This document shows positions 30,457-41,115 of a stretch of DNA of 64,000 nt, one piece after another; position 1 is the stretch's first letter; each line of letters opens with the position of its first letter. A program made the translations under genes and the position numbers. The notes beneath the pieces are model-generated. The model made no database searches and was not told where the DNA came from. It was given only the letters and a program-made list of their open reading frames with translations. The stretch is from Caecitellus pseudoparvulus (taxonomy: Eukaryota > Bigyra: Bicosoecida): contig CBFFRQ010000084.1 of the NCBI GenBank assembly GCA_965644315.1, forward strand, positions 33,480-97,479. Reading direction: 5' to 3'.

Positions 30457-33400
30457 ATGGGCGACTTTCGCCCGATGCCGGGTGGGCGTGGTGGCGGCAT
30501 CGATGCAGACGTCGCAGCCCCTGCTCGGCAGCAGACGCAGCACTGGGTGCACTCTGTCCACCAGCTCTTTGCACGCCCTTCACGGCCAATGGCCACGAAG
30601 CTCCAGGCGTTTCGCCGAGCTTTCCCTCCGAATGAACGCGTTTTGGAGGTTCGGGACCGCTTCACCGAGTTCCCGACCCGCCCGATGAACCATTGGTCTG
30701 CCCAACACCGGGCAGCACTGCTGGGCCTTCCTTCTGAAGCGCTCCCACCAAGCCAAGAGGCTGAGCAGACGCTTGCAGCCAGCATACAGGGTGGTGTACG
30801 TGGCATGTCGCTGCCGATGCCAGTGCCTGGGGCGCAGGGGGGTGGCATGTCGCTGCCGATGCCAGTGCCTGGGGCGCAGGGGGGTGGCATGTCGCTGCCG
30901 ATGCCAGTGCCTGGGGCACAGGGGGGTGGCATGTCGCTGCCGATGCCAGTGCCTGGGGCACAGGGGGGTGGCATGTCGCTGCCGATGCCAGTGCCTGGGG
31001 CGCAGGGGGGTGGCATGTCGCTGCCGATGCCAGTGCCTGGGGCGCAGGGGGGTGGCATGTCGCTGCCGATGCCAGTGCCTGGGGCGCAGGGGGGTGGCAT
31101 GTCGCTGCCGATGCCAGTGCCTGGGGCGCAGGGGGGTGGCATGTCGCTGCCGATGCCAGTGCCTGGGGCACAGGGGGGTGGCATGTCGCTGCCGATGCCA
31201 GTGCCTGGGGCGCAGGGGGGTGGCATGTCGCTGCCGATGCCAGTGCCTGGGGCGCAGGGGGGTGGCATGTCGCTGCCGATGCCAGTGCCTGGGGCACAGG
31301 GGGGTGGCATGTCGCTGCCGATGCCAGTGCCTGGGGCACAGGGGGGTGGCATGTCGCTGCCGATGCCAGTGCCTGGGGCACAGGGGGGTGGCATGTCGCT
31401 GCTCACGGCGGGAATGCTGATGGGTGAAGGTTTCAAGTTACCCGCGCCTGGTCAAGCGCATCCCGTCACGGGCAGTTTCGCTGGGAGTGCGGTCAGTCAG
31501 GGATTTATCGAGCACGGCGGTCATCATGCATCGAAGCGCAGGGCAGTTGCCCTTGAATCTTCGCCGGAGCCCTTGGCGTCGCAAAGTAAGCGTAGGGTGT
31601 TTCGAGGGCCGGAGACGTCCGAGCAAACGGCCGTCGACGGACCGTTCACAACCGATGGCGAGCTCCTCACAGTCATGGACATTGCTTGTGCCTCTGGGCA
31701 GACTTCAGTTGCCTTGGCTCTCATGGCGCACGGGGCCGACTTCAAGCAAATGCGCAGGCTAGCAAGTCACCGTGAACTGACGATGGACGACGTCGTAGCC
31801 TTGGACGCCGCGTCTGAGGATGGAAAGTACGCAGATCTGAGTGCTCGCGGCATCCAGTTGGCGATACAGCACGACCAGCGCACGTTTCTTGCCGGAGCGC
31901 TTGTCGACCCCTGGGCCCGGGTGGGCTTGACGCGCCTGCCCGCCGGTGAGGGCATGGCAGAGATCGAGGACTATACGATGTGTGCTCTGTCCTTTGCCAT
32001 GCTTCTGGGCAAGAAGGGCATTGCAGAGGACCTTTGGTCACGCATGCGAGGCTCCACTCCCCGCCCAAGCAACGGACCTCGCGCAGACGTGCTGGCAGAA
32101 GTGTTGGCCATGGCTGCGCTTGTCGGAGACGAGGCCATGGTGCAGGAGTTGCTGGAGGCGGGCGCACACATAGTGACATCCGAACCCGTCATTTGCAGCG
32201 CTCCATGCAAGGCTGACGCTCTCAGGAGAGGTAGGGATGCGGAGCTCGCCCCGCGGGCGGCCTTGCAGATGTTTGGGCCAAGCATCCGGGATGCGTTGGA
32301 GGGCAACGTGTGCGGGCTGCACATTGATGCTGTGTCGGTCTGCATTATGAAGCAAGACCATGTTATGCTGCGGAAGCTGCTGTCATGGGACTCAGGCTAC
32401 CCTTTCTCATTGTCTGAAGGGTCCCACCTAGCAGCAGCAGTGGCGACGAAGAACTTGACTGCCTTGGAGGCATTGCTTGGTGACGAGCGGTTCAACTCCT
32501 CCTGGCGCTCTGAAGTTGCAGTGCAGGTGCCAAAACGCGACGCTCGTGAGGAAGTTGCGCACTTTCCCAGCGATTGCCCACCTGAGCGCCGGCCTGAATC
32601 CAAGAGCAAGAGGGTAGGTGTTCGAACTCTCTTGGAGGCAGTTGTATTGGAGGGGTGGACTGAGGGCCTATCCTTTGTCCTAGACAAGGCAAGCACTGTA
32701 CGCTGGTGGAAGTTGGACTCGTCGGTCTTGGATGACGGGTGGGACCTGAAACTTGGCCGACGGCTCCGAGCGCCTGACCGTGGCGCGGCTTTCATTGACG
32801 AACATGGGAACGTTGAGCATGAAGGAGATGAAGAAGCCTTTGGAGCAGATGTCAGGCCCGATTATTTTGACGAGTTTGGCAACGAAGTGGGCCCTGATCA
32901 CCCCGGAGCTCATGCCGTGTTCCACGTGGGGCAAGGATGGCGCGAAGGGCCGCCGCCGCAGCAAGCACGACGTCGTCCTCGCAAAGACGTCGAGGTCAAT
33001 ATTTTGCACCTTGCGGCAGCTTGCCGTGCTCCAAGTGCAGGCGAAGTGCTGCGCAAGCTCTTTGTGGCTCTGGGGGCACAGGGTCAGAGTGACCTGTTGC
33101 GTCAGCTGTGCACAGCTTGTGTCTCGAGTGCCAGTCTAACGCAGCACGTGATGCGGGGGAGTGTTGGCGAAGGGGACGGGCCTGGGCTTGACTTAGAGTT
33201 CTCCGCATCACCAGTGAGCATCGCGCTGCTGGAAGGGCACTTGTCTAGTATTGACGCCTTCATGATGCACGCAGGGTGCGTTCAGGAAGCCCTCTCTCCA
33301 AGCCCCGCAGTTTCCCGTCAAGACCCCTTCCGCGCGGGCATCATCCAAGCACTTGGGCTGCTGTCGAAGCGAGCAAGCGCAGTGGACCGCATGCCGCCAA

Positions 33401-35235
33401 CGCTTCGTCAGAGCTATCTTCTTAAGGGCACTGTTGGAGGGCAGCTTTCGACAGAGTACTTGTCAACCCTTCGTCGTGACCCCGCAGAGGCGGTGTTTTC
33501 GTTCATTGCGCATGGTGGCCTGGTGTCTGGGCTGCTGGAAGCCCCACCCCCCAAACCGCACTCAGGTCGCCCCAGTGCCAAGGCCCTGCTGCGGAAAGTG
33601 ACGTGGTTTCAGTTGTTGGGCTTGGCTGCCACGAGCAAGCACGTCTCACTGAAGCGCGCCCTGCTCGCAACGCCTGTGCCTGTGGAGTGGGTAAACTACT
33701 TTTTCGGGACATGCCCACCACTGGCTGTGTTCGCAGCGCAAGGCGACGACGAAGCAGTGGCTGCCCTGCTGGGGCATGGCGCTCAGCTGTTCTCAAGCTT
33801 GCCGCTGTTCTCTGACGAAGCTGACCAGCCGCAGCAGCCAATGATGTTCGGGATGGGCGGAGGGGGGCAGAATCGCACGCCTACCGTGGGCGGCTTGACA
33901 GACGCAGTGGTTGCCATGGTGGCACAGGCTGCACATGATGTCATTGTCGTCGGACTTCGACCCAATCGCATTCTTCGAGTGTACGCAGAAGCGGTGGCCA
34001 GCGCCGTGCCAAAGAGTGTGCATCCCACGCAACTTTGGTGGGGCCACCTGTTCCAAATGTACCAAGAGCGCACAAATGCGCAGCTCTTGTGTACATCGGG
34101 AGTGCTCCCACCTGAGCAACGCGTTGCAGCTCTGGAGTCTGCGATTGGCATGACATTCCCCGACCTGCTCAAGCTGCAGCTTCGTGCCACCTGCGAGCCC
34201 TTGACAGCCCGGCCAGGCCCCTTGCCACAGACCCCCTTCGGGTTTCCAGCGGCGCGCCCCTCCTGCAACTGTGTGCTGAGGTTTGCCACGGTGTTGGACT
34301 GCTTGCGTGGCACTCCTGAGGAGCAAGGTGAGGAATCCTGGCTGCTGCGGCGGGTCGTGCAAGTGCTGTACGAGAGCGGGGCCTTGAAAGGCAGCGGGGA
34401 CTTCACCCTCAATTCCCCCGGAATTTTCAATCCCATGCAAGAAGAACGAATTGGGGGCCAGTTTGCTGAATTTGCTGAGCGTGCTGGCGCGATATCAGGC
34501 GGCGTGTTCACGATGGTGGCCAATATGTGGGAGGCAGACGCCCGCCTGCCACACGCTCTGGCCCTCGTACTGCGGGAGGAAGTGGTGGTGATGGACGATC
34601 ACCACGTACGAGACATGGTTATGCAAGCTGTCAGCAAGTCGTCTGGCCTGTGGGACGCTGTTGCAGGCCTGCAGTGCGTGCGCAAGTGGGCTGAGCGCAA
34701 GGCGCCCCATGCTTCTCCACACCTCCTGCAAATGTGGACTAGACAGAGCACGACCCGTGGAATACAAATGCGGGTGCAGGGGGGACTGCCTGGTCGCCGG
34801 CAGAGCAGCGAGAGAGCACGCCGGCTGAACATAGGCTGGTCAGGGGGCGTTGTGGAGCGCCTGTGCAAGCTTGGGCTGCTTCAGCGCCAGTTCATGTCAG
34901 GCTTGGATGCATACTACGGCAGGTGGCAGGTGTTGATGCTGGCTGACGGTGTGTCAGAAGCATTGGCGGGGGGACGGTTGGAGTACATTTCAGAGTCTCA
35001 TGTGGCCGAAGCCTTGCTGGATGCTGCTAACATGGGGTACGGGAAGAAGTTTCTGGCCGCCGTCAGCGCACCGCCCAACCTTCTGTCCGGAGCCCTTCGA
35101 GCTCTGCTGCGTGGGGGCTTCCCTCGTTCTGATGATCTGCTGCAAGAAGCGGCGGCCACTTCGCCCCGCCTGGTGCGGGACGTGCAGTGGGAAGCCCGCA
35201 GAGCCCTGGTGTTGTTCCGGGCTGGGAACACTTGA
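30457..35235 (+). CDS. Large ankyrin-like protein with a 14-unit coding minisatellite
   Basis: A 1,592-residue protein in one frame, not recognised as a known family. The N-terminus has a short helical region (RFTEFPTRPMNHWSAQHRAA). Fourteen perfect tandem copies of GMSLPMPVPGAQGG span about residues 116-311. The rest contains scattered ankyrin-like helices: DIACASGQTSVALALMAHGA, AMAALVGDEAMVQELLEAGA, NILHLAAACRAPSAGEVLRK and LAVFAAQGDDEAVAALLGHG. A mid-protein acidic stretch includes DEFGNEVGPDHPGAHAVFHV. No enzyme signature is seen, so it is probably a scaffold or interaction protein. Its stop TGA (35233-35235) abuts the stop of the POT transporter gene on the opposite strand. The promoter is interrupted by the hAT element. 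Confidence 0.7.
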   Translation: MGDFRPMPGGRGGGIDADVAAPARQQTQHWVHSVHQLFARPSRPMATKLQAFRRAFPPNERVLEVRDRFTEFPTRPMNHWSAQHRAALLGLPSEALPPSQEAEQTLAASIQGGVRGMSLPMPVPGAQGGGMSLPMPVPGAQGGGMSLPMPVPGAQGGGMSLPMPVPGAQGGGMSLPMPVPGAQGGGMSLPMPVPGAQGGGMSLPMPVPGAQGGGMSLPMPVPGAQGGGMSLPMPVPGAQGGGMSLPMPVPGAQGGGMSLPMPVPGAQGGGMSLPMPVPGAQGGGMSLPMPVPGAQGGGMSLPMPVPGAQGGGMSLLTAGMLMGEGFKLPAPGQAHPVTGSFAGSAVSQGFIEHGGHHASKRRAVALESSPEPLASQSKRRVFRGPETSEQTAVDGPFTTDGELLTVMDIACASGQTSVALALMAHGADFKQMRRLASHRELTMDDVVALDAASEDGKYADLSARGIQLAIQHDQRTFLAGALVDPWARVGLTRLPAGEGMAEIEDYTMCALSFAMLLGKKGIAEDLWSRMRGSTPRPSNGPRADVLAEVLAMAALVGDEAMVQELLEAGAHIVTSEPVICSAPCKADALRRGRDAELAPRAALQMFGPSIRDALEGNVCGLHIDAVSVCIMKQDHVMLRKLLSWDSGYPFSLSEGSHLAAAVATKNLTALEALLGDERFNSSWRSEVAVQVPKRDAREEVAHFPSDCPPERRPESKSKRVGVRTLLEAVVLEGWTEGLSFVLDKASTVRWWKLDSSVLDDGWDLKLGRRLRAPDRGAAFIDEHGNVEHEGDEEAFGADVRPDYFDEFGNEVGPDHPGAHAVFHVGQGWREGPPPQQARRRPRKDVEVNILHLAAACRAPSAGEVLRKLFVALGAQGQSDLLRQLCTACVSSASLTQHVMRGSVGEGDGPGLDLEFSASPVSIALLEGHLSSIDAFMMHAGCVQEALSPSPAVSRQDPFRAGIIQALGLLSKRASAVDRMPPTLRQSYLLKGTVGGQLSTEYLSTLRRDPAEAVFSFIAHGGLVSGLLEAPPPKPHSGRPSAKALLRKVTWFQLLGLAATSKHVSLKRALLATPVPVEWVNYFFGTCPPLAVFAAQGDDEAVAALLGHGAQLFSSLPLFSDEADQPQQPMMFGMGGGGQNRTPTVGGLTDAVVAMVAQAAHDVIVVGLRPNRILRVYAEAVASAVPKSVHPTQLWWGHLFQMYQERTNAQLLCTSGVLPPEQRVAALESAIGMTFPDLLKLQLRATCEPLTARPGPLPQTPFGFPAARPSCNCVLRFATVLDCLRGTPEEQGEESWLLRRVVQVLYESGALKGSGDFTLNSPGIFNPMQEERIGGQFAEFAERAGAISGGVFTMVANMWEADARLPHALALVLREEVVVMDDHHVRDMVMQAVSKSSGLWDAVAGLQCVRKWAERKAPHASPHLLQMWTRQSTTRGIQMRVQGGLPGRRQSSERARRLNIGWSGGVVERLCKLGLLQRQFMSGLDAYYGRWQVLMLADGVSEALAGGRLEYISESHVAEALLDAANMGYGKKFLAAVSAPPNLLSGALRALLRGGFPRSDDLLQEAAATSPRLVRDVQWEARRALVLFRAGNT
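30802..31389 (+). repeat. Coding minisatellite, 14 x 42 bp
   Basis: Fourteen head-to-tail 42-bp units, each encoding GMSLPMPVPGAQGG. Units differ only at one synonymous position (alanine codon GCG or GCA), in order G G A A G G G G A G G A A A. A truncated unit (GGCATGTCGCTG) follows. Because 42 is a multiple of three and no frame contains a stop, all six frames stay open across the array. Confidence 0.97.
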
Positions 35236-37538
35236 TCAAACTCGGGCGCCATGCAAATGCACGTCTGGCGCACCATCCTCTTCACTGCCACTGTCATGCT
35301 CTGACCCGCTGTGCTCCGCGTCTTGCTGCGTGGTGAAGGCGTCAACTGCCTGGTGGCTGGGGCCCAGTTCCGGGCTTTGGTACGTGAGGGGGGCGTCCAG
35401 CGCATCTGAGGCAGCAAGACCGCTCTGAGCTGCCTGCGGCGCGGTGGTGGCAGCTGCCTGTGCTGCAGCCTCCGCGCGTGCCCGGCGCAGGGCACTCTCA
35501 GAGGGCGTGTACGACGCCGCTAGGATGAGGTACAGCACAGCTGCCAAGCCCATCAAGCATGCGAACAGCCAGAAGAAGGCCTGCTGGGGCAAGTGCTCGA
35601 GGGCAGAGTACAGGACGCCTGCGAGGACGTCGCCGATGCCGACGGACGCGAACCAGAACGCCAGCATGGTGGCACGCATGGTTTCTGGGGCTTGACTGAA
35701 CATCCAGGCTTGCCCGATGGTGCTGACCAAGATTTCCGCAGCGGTGATGACGATGTACTGCGGCAGCATCCACATGACGGGGATCTTGGGTTCGCCCGCG
35801 GCTTCCGCGCCGTCAATCATCGCCTGCACCAGTGCTGACAGCACGAAGGAGCCGGCGGCCAGGAACATGCCAGCGCCGATCTTCTGCATGTTGGTGGGGC
35901 GGATGCCGCAGCGGGCCAGGCCTGGGAAGATGACTTGATCGTACAGGGGGATGAAAATGAGCACCAGGGCAGGCCCCAGCACGGCGATGTTGTCAGGCTC
36001 CAAGAAGTACAAGTTCGTGCTCTTGGCCTGCAGGGTCCACGCTGAGCCTTGCTGGTCAAACAACGTCCAGAACAGCGGGAACGCGAGGAAGAAGGGGGTC
36101 ACGCCCAGGACGGCCTTGGCGCCGTCCACGACATCTCGGGGGTGGGTCGCACGAGCCACGTCGATCCAGTGTGCCCCCCGCCGCTTGTGGACAGGGGCGG
36201 ATCCGTCCACAGCGCCCTCCTCTGCGCCACGCAGCGGCAGCTGGGGAGTCTGGGGCCCCATCTCGAAGGTGTCCAGGGCAGTGCCTCCGCCAGCGCTGCC
36301 CACCCCTGCCTCAGCGTCGTCAGCATGTGGCACCAGGGCCTCTGCGGCGGCATCCACTCGTCCTGCTGGGCTGGCTGTGGCGGTGTGCAGGGCGGGGTCG
36401 CCTTGTGCCTGGGCTGCCAGGGCTTCGCCCAGCTCATGCTCGGGGCGCTGCAGGCAGCGACACGACTCGCCCCACGAGCGCATGATGAGGCCGCAAGTGG
36501 GCAGGCAGCCTCCGTTGAGGGAGCAGGCGGAGCAGACCGCGCCCAAGACCTGCAGCAGGACGCTGCCGGCGGGGGGCTGGTGCACGTACTGCTTGCGGGG
36601 CAGGGCGAAGACGAGCAAGGCCAGGGACAGCATGACGGCTGAGAGGCTAAATGCGGCGGGGAAGCCCACCTTGGCGCGCGTGAAGGGCGCCACGATGTAC
36701 GAGAAGATGCTGCCGGAGTTGATGGCGGCGTAGAAGATGAGGAAGTACTTGTCCAGGTCGGCGCTGGAGTAGTCGCCAGCGGTGTACTGCTCGGCGCCGA
36801 AGCTGGCCACACAGGGCTTGATGCCGCCGGAGCCCAGGGCGATGAGGAGGAGGCCCAAGTACATGCCCCACTCCAGGGCCTGGATGGAGGTCAGGGTGAG
36901 GATGAGGCTGCCGATGACGTACACGATGGAGAAGGAGAAAATGGTCTTGTACTTGCCAAGGTACGAGTCTGCCACCGTTCCGCCGATGAGCGGGCTGAAA
37001 TACACTGACGCCGAGAAGAAGCTGAATGTGGCGATGGCTGCGAGAGGGGGCAGGGTCAGCGCTGGGGTGGCGGCTGCGCGCTGGGGCGTGGCTGGCGCAG
37101 GCACCTCACCTGTGTGAGGGGCGAAGCCCAGCTTGTCTGTCATGTACAGCGTTAGCAAGGCTCGCATGCTGTAGTATGAGAAGCGCTCTGCTGCTTCGTT
37201 TGCGACGATGTTGTTCACGACTGGCGGGCCAGGCAACGGGCTGATGCGGGCGATGCAAGACTGTGGCTGACTGCCAGCACTCTGGCCTTTGGCGCTCCCC
37301 TGAGCATCCCAATCGTCCACAGCTTCGCTTTCGTCGTGTGCTGTTGCTCGATAGCCTGCAGGCGGCACGGCAAGTTGGCGTGGGGCGCAGGCGCAGGTGC
37401 AGTGCAGTTGGAGCAAGCATGGATTGGCTGCCGCGCAGCTCAGCAGGCCTTCGCGGCTTGCGCCGGCTGGAACCACACACCTTCATCTCCAGCACCACTT
37501 GCCAGAGCGGCGTGCTCATCCACTGCTGATGAGGCCAT
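35236..37538 (-). CDS. POT/PTR-family proton-coupled oligopeptide transporter
   Basis: Three exons, 37538-37481, 37355-37110 and 37037-35236, give about 701 residues; introns are 125 and 72 nt, the latter in frame. Family signatures are plain: ExxER as NEAAERFSYYSMRALLTLYM, the PTR2 motif FSPLIGGTVADSYLGKYKTI, and FYAAINSGSIFSYIVAP. About twelve transmembrane helices are visible, the last ones being FFWLFACLMGLAAVLYLILA and neighbours. Excising the 72-nt intron brings GFAPHTAIATFSFFSASVY together, matching helix 2 of homologues. Between helices 6 and 7 there is a long loop with clustered cysteines (VCSACSLNGGCLPTCGL, ESCRCL). It imports di/tripeptides, nitrate or similar solutes with protons; the substrate cannot be inferred. 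Cytosolic acidic tail at the C-terminus. Confidence 0.92.
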
Positions 37539-37730
37539 GGTGCGGAAGAGCTGTGGCCGTGCGGGAGCACTGGCTTCCTTGACCCGATCGCAGTGGCACT
37601 GGCCTGGACAGCTGGAAGCAGGCAGAACCAGGCAGCCAGAGCAGGTACAACGTCAGGCTCGAGGAATCAGCCTGCACGACGGCAGCGCGTCGGTGTCAAG
37701 GATTGTGGGCAGGCTCGAGTTTTTGCCTGC

Positions 37731-38822
37731 TCATCTGCGCAGCAGTGCGCGCAGCTGCTTCTGCAGCTTGGCGCCTGCGTAGGCGGCAGACTTCTGCCAC
37801 CCAGCCGTGAGCAACCCCTTGAAGCTCTGCACGCCAGCGGGGTATGCTACCGTGCGGCTGATGTGTGTCTTCGTGGCGCGGGCGATGCCGCGCCAAGCAT
37901 CTGGCCCGCCCCCTGTGCCAGTCGCAGTCACGCTGGAGCGGATGCATGCCTGCAGGCGGGGGGGCAGGCACGCCAGCGCTTGTTGGGTGCCCAGTGGAGA
38001 GGCATCTCGCCGCAGCCAGATGGAGCGTGCCGCGGCGGCACTTGGCAGGCGTGCCAAGGCGGCAGTGGGTGACGGCGTGGCGAGGTCCACCACGCCGCCA
38101 GGCCCCACGAACGGCGCGTACAGCGCGCCAAACCTCTGCAGGTTGCCCTCCACGATGTTGGAGACCTTGGCTGGGTGCTCCCCCACCAGCATGCGGAAGT
38201 CCCCCGTGTAGCTGAGGCCGGTGATGGCACACAGCCACGACCACGCAGTGAAGGAGGGCGGCAGCATGAGGGAGGCTGCTGCCGCGGCAGCGGCCAGGTT
38301 CTGTCGTTGCGCTGCTGCAATGCGGGAAGGCAGGGGCTGCAGGGGCCGGATGGGCTTGTGCAGGCGCCCGGCCATGTACAGGGTGCGCCACTGGGCGCAG
38401 TCAGCCAGCAGGTCAGCGGTGCTGATGACGCCGTACTTGAGTTCCTGGCCTGGCCGCGCACCCTGCACACCACTGGGCATGGGCAGCAGCGTGTTGTAGT
38501 ACATGGCAGCGCCTGGGCCTTGCAGCAGCTGTACCCATCGTTCCCCCCATCCGCCAACGCCGGTGTAGTGGTCAGGGTGCAGCAGTCGATTCGCAGCATG
38601 CCACTTGGCAGTGTCGTCCACAACAAAGACAACATCCACCATCGGGGGCGGGGCAGAGTCTGCAGGTGGGTTGCAGGAGGGCCGTGAGCCACGCGGTGCG
38701 CAGCGGAAATTGCTTCCTCAGCAGCACTCACCGTCGTACCCGGTTTGCTGGAAGACGCCTGAGCCATAGCCAAAGGACCACCGCGTGGGCGGAAACTTAG
38801 ACAGAAAAGATGCAGAGTCCAT
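37731..38822 (-). CDS. TAMM41: TAM41 mitochondrial CDP-diacylglycerol synthase
   Basis: Two exons, 38822-38732 and 38659-37731, with a 72-nt intron, give 339 residues. Splicing joins FAYGSGVF-type sequence (WSFGYGSGVFQQTGYD) to SAPPPMVDVVFVVDDTAKWH, the conserved TAM41 nucleotidyltransferase start. Other family blocks: KYGVISTADLLADCAQWRTL, YMAGRLHKPIRPL, LSYTGDFRMLVGEHPAKVSN and the C-terminal VAYPAGVQSFKGLLTAGWQK. TAM41 makes CDP-diacylglycerol on the matrix side of the inner mitochondrial membrane for cardiolipin synthesis. A long mitochondrial presequence is not obvious; MDSASFLSKFPPTRW could be a short one. The intron carries CAATTTCCGC in sense orientation. It starts 269 bp from the divergent ANKRD13 gene. 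Confidence 0.92.
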
Positions 38823-39091
38823 GGAGAATCTACGGTCTTGGCCCTTCCTGGGGCAGCACTGCAGCCTGTGCTGAACAAGCAAGCTGCACAGTCCAGTTCA
38901 CGTGCCGAGCTGTGGTGGTGGGGAGGATGTGTCGCGTCAGCAGAGTCTGGGGCTTCAGTAATTTACAGAAAACCAACTTGTGTCCTATTCTTGCATGTAC
39001 TCACGCCAATCGAGGAAGTGAAGGTCCCTGGCCTGCTGCGCGTGGTCCGAGTGTTTGAGGAAGTTGCAGCGACTTGGGTGCACCACCTGGC
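38823..39091. promoter_or_regulatory. Divergent intergenic region (TAM41 / ANKRD13)
   Basis: 269 bp between opposite start codons, the shortest divergent spacer here. The two genes each carry a (C/T)RATTTCCGC word in their first intron, so copies sit on both sides of this spacer. Confidence 0.45.
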
Positions 39092-41107
39092 ATGGCAGCG
39101 GCAGCGGCAGCCCCGAGAAAGGGCGTGGCGACTTCGGGCAACGTTTGCTCGTACCGCGGCAAATCTGTGGCTCTGGATGTGCACTTTGCCGTGTGGGACG
39201 GCGACCTGGGCTTGCTGCACAAGCTGCTAGCCTCGCAATGCTACGGTGCGTGTTGGGTGCGATTTCCGCACGCGGCGTCTGCGTTGCAGCGTCCGGCATC
39301 CTGCCGGAGCCGCCGTGCCAGCACTTAGCTTCTTACAGTATGCACATAGTGTCCCGTATACCCTTGTGCAGACCTGGAGACACGTGATGCGAGCGGCTTC
39401 ACGCCGTACTTGCTGGCGCTGGCCCTGGGGCGCAGCACGGCGGCAGCCATGTTGCTGGCGGCGGGCGCGTACGCCAAGGCCCGCCTGCCACACGACAAGC
39501 TGAAGGGGCTGAACGGCTTGGCGTGGGAGTGCTACCAGGTGGCAGCGCTGACGACCAACCCGCACTTGGTGCGCTCTACCGTCATGGCCATGCTGCGAGA
39601 AACCGACATCGCCTTCCAGCGGCGTGCGCCGCGCCTGGCAGAGGGCTTTGCCTCCATGCCCGACTTCGAGATGACCATGGTGTGGGAGTTCAGCTCCTGG
39701 ATCCCCTTTGTGTCCGGACTGCTGCCCAAGGACACCATGACCATTCGCAAGCGTGGCACCGCCCTGCGTATGGACAGCACCCTGCTGGGCATGTCGGGCA
39801 TGACCTGGCAGCGGGGGGATGTCAGCCAGATCGTGAGGGTGCAGGCCGAGCGCGGCAGCCACGAGGGGCAGTTCTTGCTGCTGGACAACAAGGCGCGCAC
39901 GGCAGGGGACGGGCGGGAGAGCTTCCTGTGTCCCGAAGACAAGAACGTGCAGGACTGGGTGCGCAAGGTGCTGGCCACGCCCCAGAAGGTGTCTGACTGG
40001 TGGAGCAAGGACACCACCTTCAAGCAGGTGTTCCAGAAGGGATGGTTGGGGGGCACCACCACCGACCCCAAGACTGCCGATGTGGACGTGTGGACTGGCT
40101 GCACCCTGTACGACATGGCTGGGCTGAAGCAGACAGAGCTGACGCATGCCGCCATCCGCAAGGACCTGACCCTGGCTGACTGGTGGCTGCCCGTGTACGA
40201 AAAGGCCAAGTGGGGCGCCCTTGAGGCGGGCGCCGCCCCTGACTCGGTGGACCTGCACCAGCACAGTGGCGCGCTGGTGGAGGACCGCCCCGAGGCGGGC
40301 CTGGCGCCACTGACGTCAGCCCTGGCAGCCATGGGCAGCGGAGAGGCTGGCGCCGCCACGGCTGCCGCTGCCACCAAGGCGGCGGAGGATGCGGCGGCTG
40401 GCAAGGGCGACAGCGGGCAGGGCCTGCATGGCGCCGCGGCGTCGGCGAAGACGGTGCGGCGCGTGAATTTCATGAGCCACTTCAAGGGACTCAAGGCGGG
40501 GCACGTGCTGGAGTACGACCACAACACGAACAACTACGGCGTGCCGGGCATGAAGGTGTTCCGGGGCCACAAGGACGTGGACGAGGGCGCCGTGGACGCC
40601 TTGCTCGCGGAGCTGGGGGCGGAGCCCGTGACAGGCACCGCCACGCCCGCCCCTGGCGCCACGCCGGTGCCAGGCAAGGCGCCTGCCACCACAGAGCGGC
40701 CGCCTGACTGCCCAGCAGGCGTGGCGGCGCGGGAGGGCGACCACATCGCCAGCCACAACATGGGCGTGGTGCAGGAGGCCAACACGAGTGTGGAGGAGAA
40801 GGTGATGGATTGCCAGGTGGCGTTCCACCCGAGTTTCCCCCTGACGCGGGAGCAGATGCTGCCCATCGCCGCGGCGCTGGCCCGCACGGGGGCGCACTTC
40901 GACAACTTCAAGCGCTTCTTCGAGCACCACATGCCCCCCGAGGCGGGCTTCCCTGTGCGTTTCTCCATCCCCGTCTTCCCCACCGTCACTGCCACCATCA
41001 CGTTCGGGGAGTGCAACCTGGTCACGCCAGCCGAGGAGCTGTTCAGCGTGCCGAAGGACTACGCAATGGGGGAGTACGAGGAGCAGGGCTTCATCCGGCA
41101 GCTGTAA
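39092..41107 (+). CDS. ANKRD13-family ankyrin / GPCR-chaperone domain protein
   Basis: Two exons, 39092-39245 and 39372-41107 (126-nt intron, phase 1), give about 629 residues. The N-terminus has ankyrin repeats: ALDVHFAVWDGDLGLLHKLL, then after splicing DLETRDASGFTPYLLALALG. The ANKRD13 (GPCR_chapero_1) domain follows: PDFEMTMVWEFSSWIPFVSG, RKRGTALRMDSTLLGMSGMT and WQRGD, the family's most conserved block. The C-terminal half retains FHPSFPLTREQMLPIAAALA and FPVRFSIPVFPTVTATITFG, also seen in ANKRD13 proteins, ending GEYEEQGFIRQL. Animal ANKRD13 proteins bind ubiquitinated membrane cargo at endosomes; no UIM is obvious here. The stop lies 8 bp from the stop of the convergent gene. Confidence 0.88.
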
Positions 41108-41115
41108 TGCAGACG

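Noticed and set aside
30802-31389. CRISPR-like array
   Set aside because: Units are contiguous with no variable spacers and are translated; this is a minisatellite.
30273-31436. Minus-strand 387-codon frame with MPPPCAPGTGIGSD repeats
   Set aside because: It arises because the 42-bp repeat is stop-free in all frames; the plus-strand frame continues into a long coherent protein.
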